The notes: generated from the letters alone by a model not told the origin. DNA of 51,222 bases from Pseudomonadota bacterium (GCA_021838715.1 JAKCCX010000015.1:1-51222); one strand, 5' to 3'; shown: positions 16,314 through 25,921, numbered from the stretch's first letter. Numbers and translations are program-made.

Positions 16314-16428
16314 TTCGTACTCCGTAGGTTTGCGATACCCCTTTGGGTCGGGCATTTCCGCGGATGCGGAGCGGTGCCCGGTGCCGTCGGTCCGCGGGCC
16401 GCGACCAGCCGCGGCGGACCGGCTGCAC

Positions 16429-17388
16429 TCACTCGATGAACAGGGAACTCACCGAGTCTCCGCGCGCAATGCGCGAAATCGTCTCCCCCAGCAGCGCCGC
16501 ACAGGAAAGCTGCCGGATCTTCGGGCAGTTTGCCGCCGCATCGCTCAGGGGAATCGAATCGGTGACGACGATCTCGTCGAGCACCGAATCCATGATCCGG
16601 TCCACCGCCTTGCCCGACAGCACCGGATGCGTGCAGTACGCGCTCACGCGTAGCGCGCCCCGCTCGCGCAAGGCGCTGGCGGCATGGCACAGCGTATTGG
16701 CAGTGTCGACCATGTCGTCCATGATCACGCAGCTGCGGCCGTTCACGTCGCCGATGATGTTCATCACCTCGGCAACGTTGGCGCGCGGGCGGCGCTTGTC
16801 GATGATCGCCAGATCGGCGTCGAGGCGCTTGGCCAGGGCGCGTGCGCGCACCACGCCGCCGATGTCCGGCGACACGACGACGAGGCCGGCCGGGTTGCGC
16901 TTCCAGACGTCGCCCAGCAGGATGGGACTGGCGTAGATGTTGTCGACCGGGATGTCGAAGAAACCCTGGATCTGGTCGGAATGGAGGTCCATCACCAGCA
17001 CCCGGTTCACCCCGGCGGTCTGCAGGATGTTCGCGACCACCTTCGCGCTGATGGCGACGCGCGCGGAACGCGGGCGCCGGTCCTGGCGGGCATATCCGAA
17101 GTACGGAATCGCCGCGGTGATCCGGCCGGCCGACGCGCGCTTGAGCGCATCGACCATGATGACCAGCTCCATGAGATTGTCGTTGGTCGGCGCGCAGGTG
17201 GACTGCAGCACGAAGACGTCCTTGCCGCGGACGTTCTCGTTGATCTCGACGAAGATCTCGCCGTCGGAAAAACGGGATACCGACGCGCGCCCCAGCGGGA
17301 TGTTCAGGTGTTGGACGACGGCGTGCGCAAGTTTCGGGTTGGCGTTACCCGAAAACACCATCAAATTATCCGGCACTAGTGCGGACAT
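16429..17388 (-). CDS. prs: Ribose-phosphate pyrophosphokinase
   Basis: A 319-residue enzyme making PRPP from ribose-5-phosphate and ATP for nucleotide, histidine and tryptophan synthesis. [15 protein letters not shown] opens the protein; [20 protein letters not shown] is the ATP-binding loop, [17 protein letters not shown] the divalent-cation site, and [13 protein letters not shown] the PRPP-binding motif (normally DDM.DTagT). Length matches the family. It follows a tRNA-Gln gene by 108 bases, a conserved arrangement in betaproteobacteria. Confidence 0.96.
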   Translation of the reverse strand: MSALVPDNLMVFSGNANPKLAHAVVQHLNIPLGRASVSRFSDGEIFVEINENVRGKDVFVLQSTCAPTNDNLMELVIMVDALKRASAGRITAAIPYFGYARQDRRPRSARVAISAKVVANILQTAGVNRVLVMDLHSDQIQGFFDIPVDNIYASPILLGDVWKRNPAGLVVVSPDIGGVVRARALAKRLDADLAIIDKRRPRANVAEVMNIIGDVNGRSCVIMDDMVDTANTLCHAASALRERGALRVSAYCTHPVLSGKAVDRIMDSVLDEIVVTDSIPLSDAAANCPKIRQLSCAALLGETISRIARGDSVSSLFIE

Positions 17389-17496
17389 ACGAGACAGTCT
17401 TTCTCAACCGGAGGCACACACGGGGCCGCGGGGGATGCGCGAAGGGGGTCGCAGACCGCCTTCGGAGCGGGTCCGCAGGTACCTCGCAAGTGCTGC

Positions 17497-17573
17497 TGGC
17501 TGGGGAGGAAGGATTCGAACCCTCGTATGGCGGAATCAAAATCCGCTGCCTTAACCAACTTGGCGACTCCCCA
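17497..17573 (-). tRNA. tRNA-Gln (anticodon TTG)
   Basis: Read on the minus strand, a 77-base cloverleaf begins TGGGGAGTCGCCAAG and ends CTCCCCAGCCA, with a paired acceptor stem and an encoded CCA. The anticodon loop reads TTTTGAT, giving TTG (Gln). GGTTCGAATCC is the T-arm. It sits between ispE and prs, as in many betaproteobacteria. Confidence 0.96.
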
Positions 17574-17627
17574 GCACGAAACCGAAACCGCAAACCCGCA
17601 AAGTCGCGAAATCGCGAACCCGGTACG

Positions 17628-18527
17628 CTACCAATCCGCCAGCGCGAACTCCGGCAAGCCCGGAACTGCCCAGACGGACCATTGCTGCCCGGGCGGAACC
17701 GCGTCCCGCAACGAACCGGCGACCCGCTGCGCCTCATCCAGGCTTCGGAACACGCCAAAACACGCGGATCCCGAGCCGCTCATGCGGGCCGGACCATGCC
17801 GTTCCAGCGCCTGCAGCGCAGCATCCACCGGCGGAACGCTCCGACGCACCACCGCTTCGAGATCGTTGGATCCGAAGAGGCCGGCCGCAGGATCGGAAAG
17901 CGCCGCGGAAAAGCCCGACATTGTCGTCCGTTTGTGATCCCGTGTCAATTTCGGATCGGAAAACACGCCGGCCGTGGCCACCGGAACGCCCGGAAACACA
18001 ATGACATACGCGACCTCGGGCGCCGGCACCGGAACGCATCGCTCCCCGATCCCCTCGACGAACGCCGCGCCGCGGCCGAGGAAGAACGGCACGTCCGCGC
18101 CCAGGCCGAGCGCCAGCGCCGCCAGTTCGTCGCGGCTCCGTCCCAGGCTCCACAGGCGGTTGAGCGCGATCAGCGTGGTGGCCGCGTCGGACGATCCACC
18201 GCCCAGCCCGGCGCCGACCGGAATGCGCTTCTCGACCCGGATCTCGACCCCGGGCCGGGCGTCGGCGGGCATGGTCGCCTGCAGCGCCCGCGCCGCCCGC
18301 ACCGCGAGATCGCGATCCTCCGGTCCCGTCAGGTCGCCGCCGCGCACGACCTGCCCGTCGTCGCGCCACACGAAGTCGAGGGTGTCGCAGAGATCCACCG
18401 GCACGAAGACCGATTGCAGTTCGTGGTAGCCGTCGTCCCGCCGCCCGACGACGTGCAGGAACAGATTCAGCTTGGCGGGCGCGGGCAGGCCCAGAAATCG
18501 GCGCGGCAAATCCATCATCTCTTTCAC
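17628..18527 (-). CDS. ispE: 4-diphosphocytidyl-2-C-methyl-D-erythritol kinase
   Basis: A 299-residue GHMP kinase of the non-mevalonate isoprenoid pathway. The N-terminal PAPAKLNLFLHVVGRRDDGYHEL carries the conserved lysine and the KLNL signature, VEKRIPVGAGLGGGSSDAAT is the glycine-rich ATP site, and the C-terminal ARMSGSGSACFGVF is the third GHMP motif. It overlaps the lolB stop codon by four bases (ATGA), so TPR lipoprotein, lolB and ispE form one translationally coupled unit running into the tRNA gene. Confidence 0.95.
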   Translation of the reverse strand: MKEMMDLPRRFLGLPAPAKLNLFLHVVGRRDDGYHELQSVFVPVDLCDTLDFVWRDDGQVVRGGDLTGPEDRDLAVRAARALQATMPADARPGVEIRVEKRIPVGAGLGGGSSDAATTLIALNRLWSLGRSRDELAALALGLGADVPFFLGRGAAFVEGIGERCVPVPAPEVAYVIVFPGVPVATAGVFSDPKLTRDHKRTTMSGFSAALSDPAAGLFGSNDLEAVVRRSVPPVDAALQALERHGPARMSGSGSACFGVFRSLDEAQRVAGSLRDAVPPGQQWSVWAVPGLPEFALADW

Positions 18528-19090
18528 GATCCCGTCTGATCCAATATCACCCGCAGGCCTACCTGCGGCATGCCATCCTGTGCCGGCCGGTTCATTCGCA
18601 GGCGCCGGCGCGCGCCGAAATCCACGGTGACGACCCAGCCGTCCTGCTCGAACCGCCGCGTGAACCCGTCGGCGGCGAGCGTCCGGAACGGCCGTCCCGG
18701 AGACGGGCGTCCCTGCACCCAGTCCGGCAGCCCGGCCACCGGCAGCGACCAGCCCAGCACGCGGCGGGACAGGGATTGGGCGTCCGGCCCGCGCTCGATC
18801 CGCACCGTGCCGCCTTCCGGCACGAGCACTTGCGCGCCGCCGCGTTCGGTTTCGATGCGCGCCAGCGTGGCGCCCAGGGGGGAGACGAGGTCCAGCGTCA
18901 GCGCCTGGTTGCCGACCAGCAGCGAAAACCGGCCCGTCCAGGCCTTTTGCTGCTGCGCACCGGTGACGGCCAGCGCGAAGCGTCCTTCGTAGTCACGCTG
19001 CGCCGCCGGCGGCGGGGGCAGGGTCGCACACGCCGCCAGCAGCAATGCCGCGGCGGCTGCCGAACTTCCCGACCGCAACGATCCGGGCAT
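18524..19090 (-). CDS. lolB: Outer-membrane lipoprotein LolB
   Basis: A 188-residue lipoprotein that receives lipoproteins from LolA and inserts them in the outer membrane. The ATG at 19090 gives a signal peptide with lipobox LLAAC at about residues 17-21. YEGRFALAV and WTGRFSLLV are the LolB strand pattern, followed by LDLVSPLGATLARIE. Its start overlaps the upstream stop (TGATG). LolB upstream of ispE is conserved in proteobacteria, which strengthens this call despite weak sequence conservation. Confidence 0.88.
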   Translation of the reverse strand: MPGSLRSGSSAAAAALLLAACATLPPPPAAQRDYEGRFALAVTGAQQQKAWTGRFSLLVGNQALTLDLVSPLGATLARIETERGGAQVLVPEGGTVRIERGPDAQSLSRRVLGWSLPVAGLPDWVQGRPSPGRPFRTLAADGFTRRFEQDGWVVTVDFGARRRLRMNRPAQDGMPQVGLRVILDQTGS

Positions 19091-21009
19091 CAAGGCTTGA
19101 TGTGCAGCCGCCGCAGGGTTTCCTGCAGCGTATCGCTGTCGCTTTCGGTGTTGCGGCGCTGCGCCTGCAGGAGCAGCGCGCGGGCCGCCTGATGGTCGCC
19201 CAGCGTCCACAGCACCTCGCCGAGATGGGCGGCGACGTCCGGATCCTTCTTGAGGCGGTATGCCCGCAGCAAGGTCGTGCGCGCCGCTTGCAGATCCCCC
19301 TGGCGATACTGCAGCCAGCCTTTGGAGTCGACGATGAACCCATCGTCCGGCGCCAGCGCGAGCGCACGGTCGATCAGCCGGGCGGCTTCGTGCAGGCGGA
19401 TGTTGCGGTCCGCGAACGTGTAGCCGAGGGCGTTGTAGGCGTGCGCGTAATCCGGATGCAGGACCATGAGGCGGCGCAGGAGTTTCTCCATCACGTCCAC
19501 CCGGTTGATCTGTTCCGCGGCCATGGCGGCGCCGTACAGCAGGTCGGGGTCGCCCGGATACTGTTTCAGGCCATGCCGCAACAGCCGGTACGCTTCCTGA
19601 TCGTGATGGGCGTCACGCAGCAACTCCGCCCGGGCGAGGAGGTGCTGCACCTGGTCCGCGGGGGTCGCGGCCGGGATCGCGTCCAGCTTGCGCGTCGCTT
19701 CGGCGATGCGCCCCATCCGTCCAAGGACGAGCGCTTCGCTCACCGCGGCGACGGCGCGCTGTTTGGCGCCCTGCACCTTGTGCAGCCAGGAGAGCGCCTC
19801 GCCGTACCGTCCTTCGCCTTCGGCGACCTGGGACATGTCGGTGTAGAGGAGATCCTTGTTGCGTCCGGGGCCGGTCGGGCCGGTGGCCGCCAGATACCGG
19901 CGGAAATAGTCCCGCGCCGCCCCGTAGCGCTCGGCTTCGAGCGCCAGCGCGCCCAACGCGAACAGCGGCTCCGGGTTCTGCGGATCCATGCGCGCCAGTT
20001 CCTGGAACTGCGCGCGCGCCTCCTCCAGCCGTCCTTCGCCCAGCAGCAGGCGCGCATAGGCCTCGCGAACCCGCGCCGATTCCGGATGCTTCACGAGGAA
20101 GCCGGACAGCGTGGCGATCGCCTGGCTGCGGCCGTCGTCGGCGCCCTCGGGCTGGCTGTTGCCGTCCGGCGATGCGCCGCCGCCGTTCAACCAGATCTGC
20201 GCGACCAGGATCGTCGCCAGCGCCGAGTCCGGTCGCAAGGCGAGGGCCGCTTGGGCGTGCTCCTGGGTTGCGGCGTGGTCGCCCGCCGCACGCGCTGCGC
20301 GCGCGGCGATGACCTCGGTCGGAAAACCCCGGATCGGGTCATGGTAATACGGTTGCGCGAGGCCATCGAGCAGGGCAAACCCGCGCTTGCGGTTCGGGGC
20401 GTGCGCCAGCACCGTCTGCAACTGGTCCAGGAAGGCCACCGGATCGGGAGTCTGGGCGAGGTCGTGCTCCAGGGACGGCCGTACGGTCCGGAACCGGCCG
20501 TTGGCCAGCAGCAGCGAGACGTACGCCTGGCGCGCTCCCAGGTCGGCCGGCGCGAGGGTATGCCACAAGGCCGCGCCCTGCAGGGCGCGGCCCGCATCCC
20601 GCGCATCGATTGCGATTTCGGTCGCCCGCCGCGCAAGCCGGGGATCCCGGGTGTCGCGTGCCGATTTCATCATCGCCGCGAAGGCCGCCTCCGGTTCGCC
20701 GCGCTGCGCAGCGATTTCCGCAAAGATCAGGCGGTAGAGCAGGCCGCGGGTCAGGGCGACCTTCGGCGGCGCGCCGGGAGCCGCGCTTGCCGGTCCCGAC
20801 CCCGCCCCCTTGGCGTAATGCGGCATCCCGGAGTCCGGCGCGAACGGCTGGCGTGAGGCGGAATGCGTCGTCGCACAGCCCCCCAGGATCAGCGAAGCGG
20901 AAAGCAGTGCCACGGTACCGGACGCCAATTTGCCGGAACGCCGGGAGGGGTTGCGCGGAACAGGAAGCATGTCGAGGCCGGGAGGTTGGGAATTGCGATT
21001 GGACCTCAT
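19090..21009 (-). CDS. Tetratricopeptide-repeat lipoprotein
   Basis: A 639-residue protein with an N-terminal hydrophobic stretch and lipobox LILGGC near residue 45, so probably an outer-membrane lipoprotein. The rest is helical with multiple TPR motifs, clearest at ATILVAQIWL, PEPLFALGALALEAERYGAA and HAYNALGYTFADRNIRLHEA (residues ~525-545, the YNALGYTLAD pattern typical of this family). The ATG at 21009 has AAAGGGA just upstream; an internal ATG at 20970 would give a shorter leader but has no ribosome-binding site. The gene is upstream of lolB in many betaproteobacteria. Specific role unknown. Confidence 0.85.
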   Translation of the reverse strand: MRSNRNSQPPGLDMLPVPRNPSRRSGKLASGTVALLSASLILGGCATTHSASRQPFAPDSGMPHYAKGAGSGPASAAPGAPPKVALTRGLLYRLIFAEIAAQRGEPEAAFAAMMKSARDTRDPRLARRATEIAIDARDAGRALQGAALWHTLAPADLGARQAYVSLLLANGRFRTVRPSLEHDLAQTPDPVAFLDQLQTVLAHAPNRKRGFALLDGLAQPYYHDPIRGFPTEVIAARAARAAGDHAATQEHAQAALALRPDSALATILVAQIWLNGGGASPDGNSQPEGADDGRSQAIATLSGFLVKHPESARVREAYARLLLGEGRLEEARAQFQELARMDPQNPEPLFALGALALEAERYGAARDYFRRYLAATGPTGPGRNKDLLYTDMSQVAEGEGRYGEALSWLHKVQGAKQRAVAAVSEALVLGRMGRIAEATRKLDAIPAATPADQVQHLLARAELLRDAHHDQEAYRLLRHGLKQYPGDPDLLYGAAMAAEQINRVDVMEKLLRRLMVLHPDYAHAYNALGYTFADRNIRLHEAARLIDRALALAPDDGFIVDSKGWLQYRQGDLQAARTTLLRAYRLKKDPDVAAHLGEVLWTLGDHQAARALLLQAQRRNTESDSDTLQETLRRLHIKP

Positions 21010-21012
21010 AAT
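20985..21012 (+). promoter_or_regulatory. Possible mutM promoter
   Basis: TTGGGA (20985-20990) and CATAAT (21007-21012) are 16 bases apart, ending 24 bases before the mutM start. The element lies inside the first codons of the divergent TPR gene, because the two genes are only 27 bases apart. It is supported by sequence resemblance only. Confidence 0.35.
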
Positions 21013-21036
21013 ATCCCTTTGGGTTCAGGATCCGCC

Positions 21037-21867
21037 GTGCCGGAATTACCAGAGGTCGAAGTCACTGCGCGGGAATTGGCGCGGCGGTTCGCGGGAAGCC
21101 GCGTGCGTGCGCTGCGGATCTTCCACCGCGGTTTCCGGCTGCCGGTCTCGGCGGCCCTGCCCGCGGCCGTGCTGGGGCAACCGGTCGAAGACGTCGGGCG
21201 GCGGGGGAAATACCTGCTTTGGCAATTCCCGAACGGGGTGCTCCTTTCCCACCTCGGCATGTCCGGCGCGTGGCGGATCCACGAACCGGAAGCGGCGCCG
21301 CCGCGCCGCCCCCACGATCACGTCGAGATCGAATGCGCCGACGCCCTGGCCCGGCTGAACGATCCACGGCGCTTCGGCCTCGTGCTCTGGCATCCTCGCG
21401 CCGAGGGCGACGTCGCCGCCCACCCCCTGCTCGCCACCCTCGGCATCGAGCCGTTCGATCCGCGCTTCGACGCCGACTGGCTGGTCGGACACACCCGGAA
21501 CCAGCGCAGCGCGATCAAGTCGGTGCTGCTGGCGGGCCGCGTCGTCGTCGGGGTCGGCAACATCTACGCCTCCGAAACCTTGTTCGAGGCCGGGATCCAC
21601 CCGGCGACGCCCGCCGGGCGCATATCGCGGCGGCGATACGTGCTGCTCGCCGATGCCGTGCGGCGCGTGCTCGCCCAGGCCATCGCCGCTGGCGGATCGA
21701 CCTTGCGCGACTTCTCCGGAGCCGACGGCGTCCAGGGGCATTACACGAACGCGGCGCGGGTGTACGGCCGCGCCGGCGAACCCTGCCTGCGCTGCGGGAC
21801 GCCGATCCGGCGAATCGTGCAGACACAGCGGGCAACCTACTTCTGTCCGACGTGTCAGAAATCCTGA
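21037..21867 (+). CDS. mutM: Formamidopyrimidine-DNA glycosylase
   Basis: A 276-residue glycosylase/AP lyase that removes 8-oxoguanine opposite C. The GTG start at 21037 yields PELPEVE directly after the initiator methionine, and Pro2 is the catalytic nucleophile. GRRGKYLLW carries the conserved lysine; VGVGNIYASE is the helix-two-turn-helix motif. The C-terminal zinc finger is CLRCGTPIRRIVQTQRATYFC with PTC after it. It is the first gene of a mutM-dynamin-mutY unit. Confidence 0.96.
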   Translation: MPELPEVEVTARELARRFAGSRVRALRIFHRGFRLPVSAALPAAVLGQPVEDVGRRGKYLLWQFPNGVLLSHLGMSGAWRIHEPEAAPPRRPHDHVEIECADALARLNDPRRFGLVLWHPRAEGDVAAHPLLATLGIEPFDPRFDADWLVGHTRNQRSAIKSVLLAGRVVVGVGNIYASETLFEAGIHPATPAGRISRRRYVLLADAVRRVLAQAIAAGGSTLRDFSGADGVQGHYTNAARVYGRAGEPCLRCGTPIRRIVQTQRATYFCPTCQKS

Positions 21868-21877
21868 AAGGGTGCTA

Positions 21878-23968
21878 GTGTCCCGAGCATCCTCCCGCAT
21901 TGGCAACCCGCCCCGTTTCTCGAGCATGCCGCAATCTCCAGACGTACCGGACGCAATGGCAGAAGGTTCTTCGGAAGCGCCCGGATTGCTGGCCGGCGTG
22001 GCGCGGTTCGGCGTCTGGCGCGACAACCTCGCCGCCTCGATCGACCGGCTCCGGCGCTGGCTGGAAGCCGAGGACCTCCTCGACCCGGAGGCGGCGCGAC
22101 GTTTGCGCCACGCCCAGGACCGGCTGGTCGGGGATCGTTTCGTGGTCGCGTTCGTCGCGGAGTTTTCGCGCGGCAAGTCGGAGCTGATCAACGCGATGTT
22201 CTTCGCGGACTACGGCCAGCGTGTCCTGCCGTCCGCCGCCGGCAGGACGACCATGTGTCCGACTGAAATCCTCTACGACGAAGCCATTCCGCCCTGCATC
22301 CGCACGCTGCCGATCGAGACGCGCGCGCGCGGCGGCAGCGCATCGGACTTCAAGCGTTCGGCCGGCGCGTGGCAGGTTTTTCCGCTCGATGTCGAATCGG
22401 TCGAAGGAATGCACGAGGCGTTCCGGCTCGTCGCCCAGACCATGCGGGTGCCGGCGGAGGAGGCGCGCGTCTACGGACTCTACGACCCCGACGATCCCGA
22501 ACAGGCCGCGATGCTGGGTGCCGACGGGACGGTCGAGATTTCGCGCTGGCGGCATGCCGTGATCAACTTCCCGCATCCGTTGCTGCGGAGCGGGCTCGTC
22601 ATCATCGACACCCCGGGCCTGAACGCCATCGGCACGGAACCCGAACTGACGCTCTCGCTCGTGCCCAGCGCGCATGCCGTGCTCTTCGTGCTGGCCGCCG
22701 ATGCGGGGGTGACGCGCAGCGATCTGGCGATCTGGAAGCGGGTTGTCGGCGACGAACCCGACAACGGCAACCACCTCGTGGTGCTCAACAAGATCGACGG
22801 CCTTTGGGATCCGCTCAAGACCGCCCGGGAAACCGAGGCCGAGGTCGCAAGGCAGGTGGACAGCGTGGCGGCGACGCTGCGCGTCGATGCGTCGCGGGTG
22901 TTCCCGGTGTCGGCGCAAAAGGGCCTCTTTGCCAAGGTGGCCCTGGACGGCGAACTGCTGCAGCGCAGCCGCCTGCCGCAACTGGAGGCGGCGCTCGCGG
23001 CGCTGCTCGCCCCGGCGCGGCGGGAGCTGCTGCAATGGCAGACCATCGCGACGATCGAGCGCATCATCGGCGACGCCCGGCGTACGTTGACGGCCCGCGA
23101 ACGGGGTCTGGTCGAGCAGCTCTACGAGCTTCGCACCCTGCAGGGCAAGAACCAGAGCGCGATCGAGCGCCTGTTGCTGCGCGCCCAGGCCGAACAGCGG
23201 GAGTTCGAGGAAGCCATCCGCAAGACGCTGGCGGCGCGCTCGGTGCTCTGGCGGCTGGCGCAGGACGCGACCGCGCAGCTGCGCGGCGACGCGGTGCACC
23301 GGCTGGCGCAGGACACCCAGGAACGGATGCGGGGCGCGCGGCTGAGCCACCAGCTGCAGGCGATCGCCCGCGGTCATTTCGACGACCTGCGCGTGCGGTT
23401 GCGGCAGGCCGGATCGGGCCTGGCCGAGATCGAGCGCATGGTGTCGGGCGTCCAGCGCAGCTTTGCCGAGCAGCTGGGTTGGAGCCTGCCGCCGCCGATG
23501 CAATTTTCGCTGGACGCGTACGTCGCCGAAATCGACCGGCTCGAGGCGGCTCATGCGGCCCATCTCAAGCCGCTCGCGCTGTTCACGCGCGAGCAGCGCG
23601 CGTTCGTCGACTGGTTCTTCGAGACGGTGGTGCGCAAGTCCTCCGGCATCATCGCCAACGCCGAGCGCGACGCCGACGCCTGGGTGCGGTCGCTGTTGCC
23701 GCCGTTGGAAACCCAGGTCCGCGAGCAGCGCCAGCAATTGAAGAAGCGCACGCAGGCGGTGGAGCGCATCCGCGACGCTCAGGGCTCGCTGGACGAACAG
23801 ATCGGATGTCTGGAGGAAACCCTGCAAGCGGTGCACCGCCGGCTCGACGCGCTGCGGCAGCATGCGGAGCGCATCCGTCCGTCGCGCCCCGACTTTTCGG
23901 GCCGCGGAACCCTCCCGCCGGAAATCGCGGCGCGCGCCCTCGAGGCGGCCGAACGCTTGTTGTCCTGA
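21878..23968 (+). CDS. Dynamin-like GTPase
   Basis: A 696-residue large GTPase. G1 is AEFSRGKSELINAMF (residues ~95-110, with Ala for the usual first Gly), DTPGLN is G3, and VLNKIDGLWD is G4. The C-terminal half is helical with extended coiled-coil character (ETQVREQRQQLKKRTQAVER), as expected for a dynamin stalk. No obvious transmembrane paddle was seen. The GTG at 21878 lies 10 bases after mutM with AAAGGG upstream; an ATG at 21926 is an alternative with a poorer site. Bacterial dynamins act in membrane remodelling or phage tolerance, but its role between two DNA-repair genes is unknown. Confidence 0.85.
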   Translation: MSRASSRIGNPPRFSSMPQSPDVPDAMAEGSSEAPGLLAGVARFGVWRDNLAASIDRLRRWLEAEDLLDPEAARRLRHAQDRLVGDRFVVAFVAEFSRGKSELINAMFFADYGQRVLPSAAGRTTMCPTEILYDEAIPPCIRTLPIETRARGGSASDFKRSAGAWQVFPLDVESVEGMHEAFRLVAQTMRVPAEEARVYGLYDPDDPEQAAMLGADGTVEISRWRHAVINFPHPLLRSGLVIIDTPGLNAIGTEPELTLSLVPSAHAVLFVLAADAGVTRSDLAIWKRVVGDEPDNGNHLVVLNKIDGLWDPLKTARETEAEVARQVDSVAATLRVDASRVFPVSAQKGLFAKVALDGELLQRSRLPQLEAALAALLAPARRELLQWQTIATIERIIGDARRTLTARERGLVEQLYELRTLQGKNQSAIERLLLRAQAEQREFEEAIRKTLAARSVLWRLAQDATAQLRGDAVHRLAQDTQERMRGARLSHQLQAIARGHFDDLRVRLRQAGSGLAEIERMVSGVQRSFAEQLGWSLPPPMQFSLDAYVAEIDRLEAAHAAHLKPLALFTREQRAFVDWFFETVVRKSSGIIANAERDADAWVRSLLPPLETQVREQRQQLKKRTQAVERIRDAQGSLDEQIGCLEETLQAVHRRLDALRQHAERIRPSRPDFSGRGTLPPEIAARALEAAERLLS

Positions 23969-23992
23969 GTCGCAGATCCCTTGGAGCCGTCG

Positions 23993-25066
23993 ATGGAATT
24001 TGCGCGCGCGCTGCTGCGCTGGCAGCGAACGCACGGGCGCAGCGATCTGCCCTGGCAGGGCACGCGCGACCCATATCGCGTGTGGCTGAGCGAGATCATG
24101 CTGCAGCAGACGCGGGTCGCGACGGTGCTTTCCTACTATCCGCGTTTTCTCGATCGATTCCCCGACGTCGAGACGCTGGCTGCAGCCCCGATCGAATCCG
24201 TGCTGCAGTCCTGGGCCGGACTGGGCTACTACGCGCGGGCCCGCCTCGCCCATGCCTGCGCGAAAACCGTCGCCGCCGAATACGGCGGCGCATTCCCGCG
24301 CCCGGCGGCGGAACTGGCGCGGCTGCCGGGAATCGGGCGCTCGACGGCGGCGGCGATCGCGGCATTCTGCTTCGACGAGCGCGCGGCGATCCTGGACGCG
24401 AACGTGCGGCGGGTGCTGGCGCGCCGCTACGCGATCGACGGCGATCCCGCGCAGCGCGCGGTCGCGGATGCCTTGTGGGCGGTTGCCGAGTCGCTGTTGC
24501 CCGGCCGCCGCGACATGCCCCGCTATACCCAGGCGATCATGGACCTGGGGGCCGGCATCTGCACCGCCCGCAAGCCGCGGTGCGACCTCTGTCCGGTGCA
24601 GGACGGCTGCCGCGCGTACCGCATGGGACGTGTCGAGGATTTCCCCGCGCGGCGCAAAGCGGCGCCGCGACCGGTCCGGTCGGCCCATTTCCTGGTCGCC
24701 TTGCGGGGGCCGCATGTTCTGGTCGAGCAGCGCGCCGCCGACGGAATCTGGGGTGGTCTGCTCAGTCTGCCGGAACACCCGGAGGTTCGCGCGTTGCGGC
24801 GCCATGCCCGGTCGTTGGGCGCCGCGGCGCCGCCGACGCCGCTTGCGCCCCGCCGCCACGCGTTCACGCATTTCACGCTGGCGTTCACGCCGCACCTCGT
24901 CCGGCTCGACCCCGAACCGCGGCGCGCGCCGGCCGATGGCGCCCTGCGCTGGCTCGCCCTGGGCGAGATCGAGGGAGCGGCGCTGCCGGCGCCGGTGCTT
25001 GCGCTGCTGCGTGCGGTCCGCGACGATGCCGCGGACGCGGGCTCAGGGCTTGCCGGAACGCGATAG
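23993..25066 (+). CDS. mutY: Adenine DNA glycosylase MutY
   Basis: A 357-residue glycosylase that removes A mispaired with 8-oxoG. LPWQGTRDPYRVWLSEIMLQ contains the catalytic glutamate, LPGIGRSTAAAIAAF the helix-hairpin-helix, and ILDANVRRVLAR the catalytic aspartate. The [4Fe-4S] cysteines are in CTARKPRCDLCPVQDGC. A NUDIX-like C-terminal domain (from about residue 225) recognises 8-oxoG. The ATG at 23993 has GGAG seven bases upstream. The gene's 3' end overlaps the 3' end of rapZ on the other strand by 24 bases. Confidence 0.95.
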   Translation: MEFARALLRWQRTHGRSDLPWQGTRDPYRVWLSEIMLQQTRVATVLSYYPRFLDRFPDVETLAAAPIESVLQSWAGLGYYARARLAHACAKTVAAEYGGAFPRPAAELARLPGIGRSTAAAIAAFCFDERAAILDANVRRVLARRYAIDGDPAQRAVADALWAVAESLLPGRRDMPRYTQAIMDLGAGICTARKPRCDLCPVQDGCRAYRMGRVEDFPARRKAAPRPVRSAHFLVALRGPHVLVEQRAADGIWGGLLSLPEHPEVRALRRHARSLGAAAPPTPLAPRRHAFTHFTLAFTPHLVRLDPEPRRAPADGALRWLALGEIEGAALPAPVLALLRAVRDDAADAGSGLAGTR

Positions 25067-25921
25067 GTTGCGGTGGCGGGCGAGAACGACGTTGCCCTGT
25101 CCGGCGAAGCGCGCCGCCAGGCGTTCCACCACGTACGGGGAGCGATGCTGGCCGCCCGTGCAGCCGATGCCGACCGTCAGGTACTGGCGGTCGTCTTCGA
25201 CGTAACTCGGCAGCCATTTCTCGAGGAAGCGGGCGATGTCGTCGATCATTTCGTCGACGAGCGGAATGCGCGCAAGGAAATCGGCCACCGGCGGATCCAG
25301 TCCGGTCAAGGGGCGCAGCCCCGGCTCGTAGTGGGGGTTGGGGAGGTTGCGGACGTCGAACACGAGGTCGGCGGCGACGGGAATGCCGTTCTTGAACGCG
25401 AACGACTCGAATGCCAGCATCAACTCGGCGCGATCGAGATCCACGAACGACCGGACCCACTGGCGCAAGGTGCCCGCACTGAGGCCGCTGGTGTCGATTT
25501 CGTGGGCCAGTGCCTGCAGCGGAGCCAGCACCTCGCGCTCCCGCTCGATGGACTCTTCGAGCGTCGGCTCCCGGTCCGTACCCACATCGCCGTCGCGCAG
25601 GGACAGCGGGTGGCGCCGCCGCGTTTCGGAGAACCGCTGCACCAGCGCTTCCGTCGATGCGGTCAGGAAGAGAACCCGGACGTCGTGGCCCGCTGCGCGC
25701 AATGGGTCGAGCACCGTCGGCAGCCCTTCCAGGGATAGCGCCGTCCGGGCGTCGATCGACACCGCCAGCTTCGCGTATCCCGCCTCGGAAAGCAGGGCGC
25801 ATACCTGGCCCAGCAGCGGCGCGGGGAGGTTGTCGACGCAGTAATAGCCGATGTCTTCGAGCAGCCGGATCGCCACCGACTTGCCGGAGCCGGACATTCC
25901 CGAGATCAGAACCAGGCGCAT
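25043..25921 (-). CDS. rapZ: RNase adapter / nucleotide-binding protein RapZ
   Basis: A 292-residue P-loop protein of the RapZ/YvcJ family. LVLISGMSGSGKSVAIRLLE is the Walker A region at the N-terminus, DIGYYCVDNLPAPLL the conserved follow-on block, and the C-terminal domain carries GIGCTGGQHRSPYVVERLA. In enterobacteria RapZ controls glucosamine-6-phosphate synthase through small RNAs; whether that applies in betaproteobacteria is not established. The ATG at 25921 gives the family length; the frame is open further upstream but that sequence resembles nothing. It is the last gene of the rpoN-hpf-hprK group. The 220 bases upstream, to the PsiF-like gene, contain nothing recognised. Confidence 0.93.
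   Translation of the reverse strand: MRLVLISGMSGSGKSVAIRLLEDIGYYCVDNLPAPLLGQVCALLSEAGYAKLAVSIDARTALSLEGLPTVLDPLRAAGHDVRVLFLTASTEALVQRFSETRRRHPLSLRDGDVGTDREPTLEESIEREREVLAPLQALAHEIDTSGLSAGTLRQWVRSFVDLDRAELMLAFESFAFKNGIPVAADLVFDVRNLPNPHYEPGLRPLTGLDPPVADFLARIPLVDEMIDDIARFLEKWLPSYVEDDRQYLTVGIGCTGGQHRSPYVVERLAARFAGQGNVVLARHRNLSRSGKP

Noticed and set aside
21875-24895. A 1,006-codon minus-strand frame opposite the dynamin and mutY genes
   Set aside because: Compositional artefact; no recognisable domain and no ribosome-binding site, while the plus strand has complete GTPase and MutY motifs.
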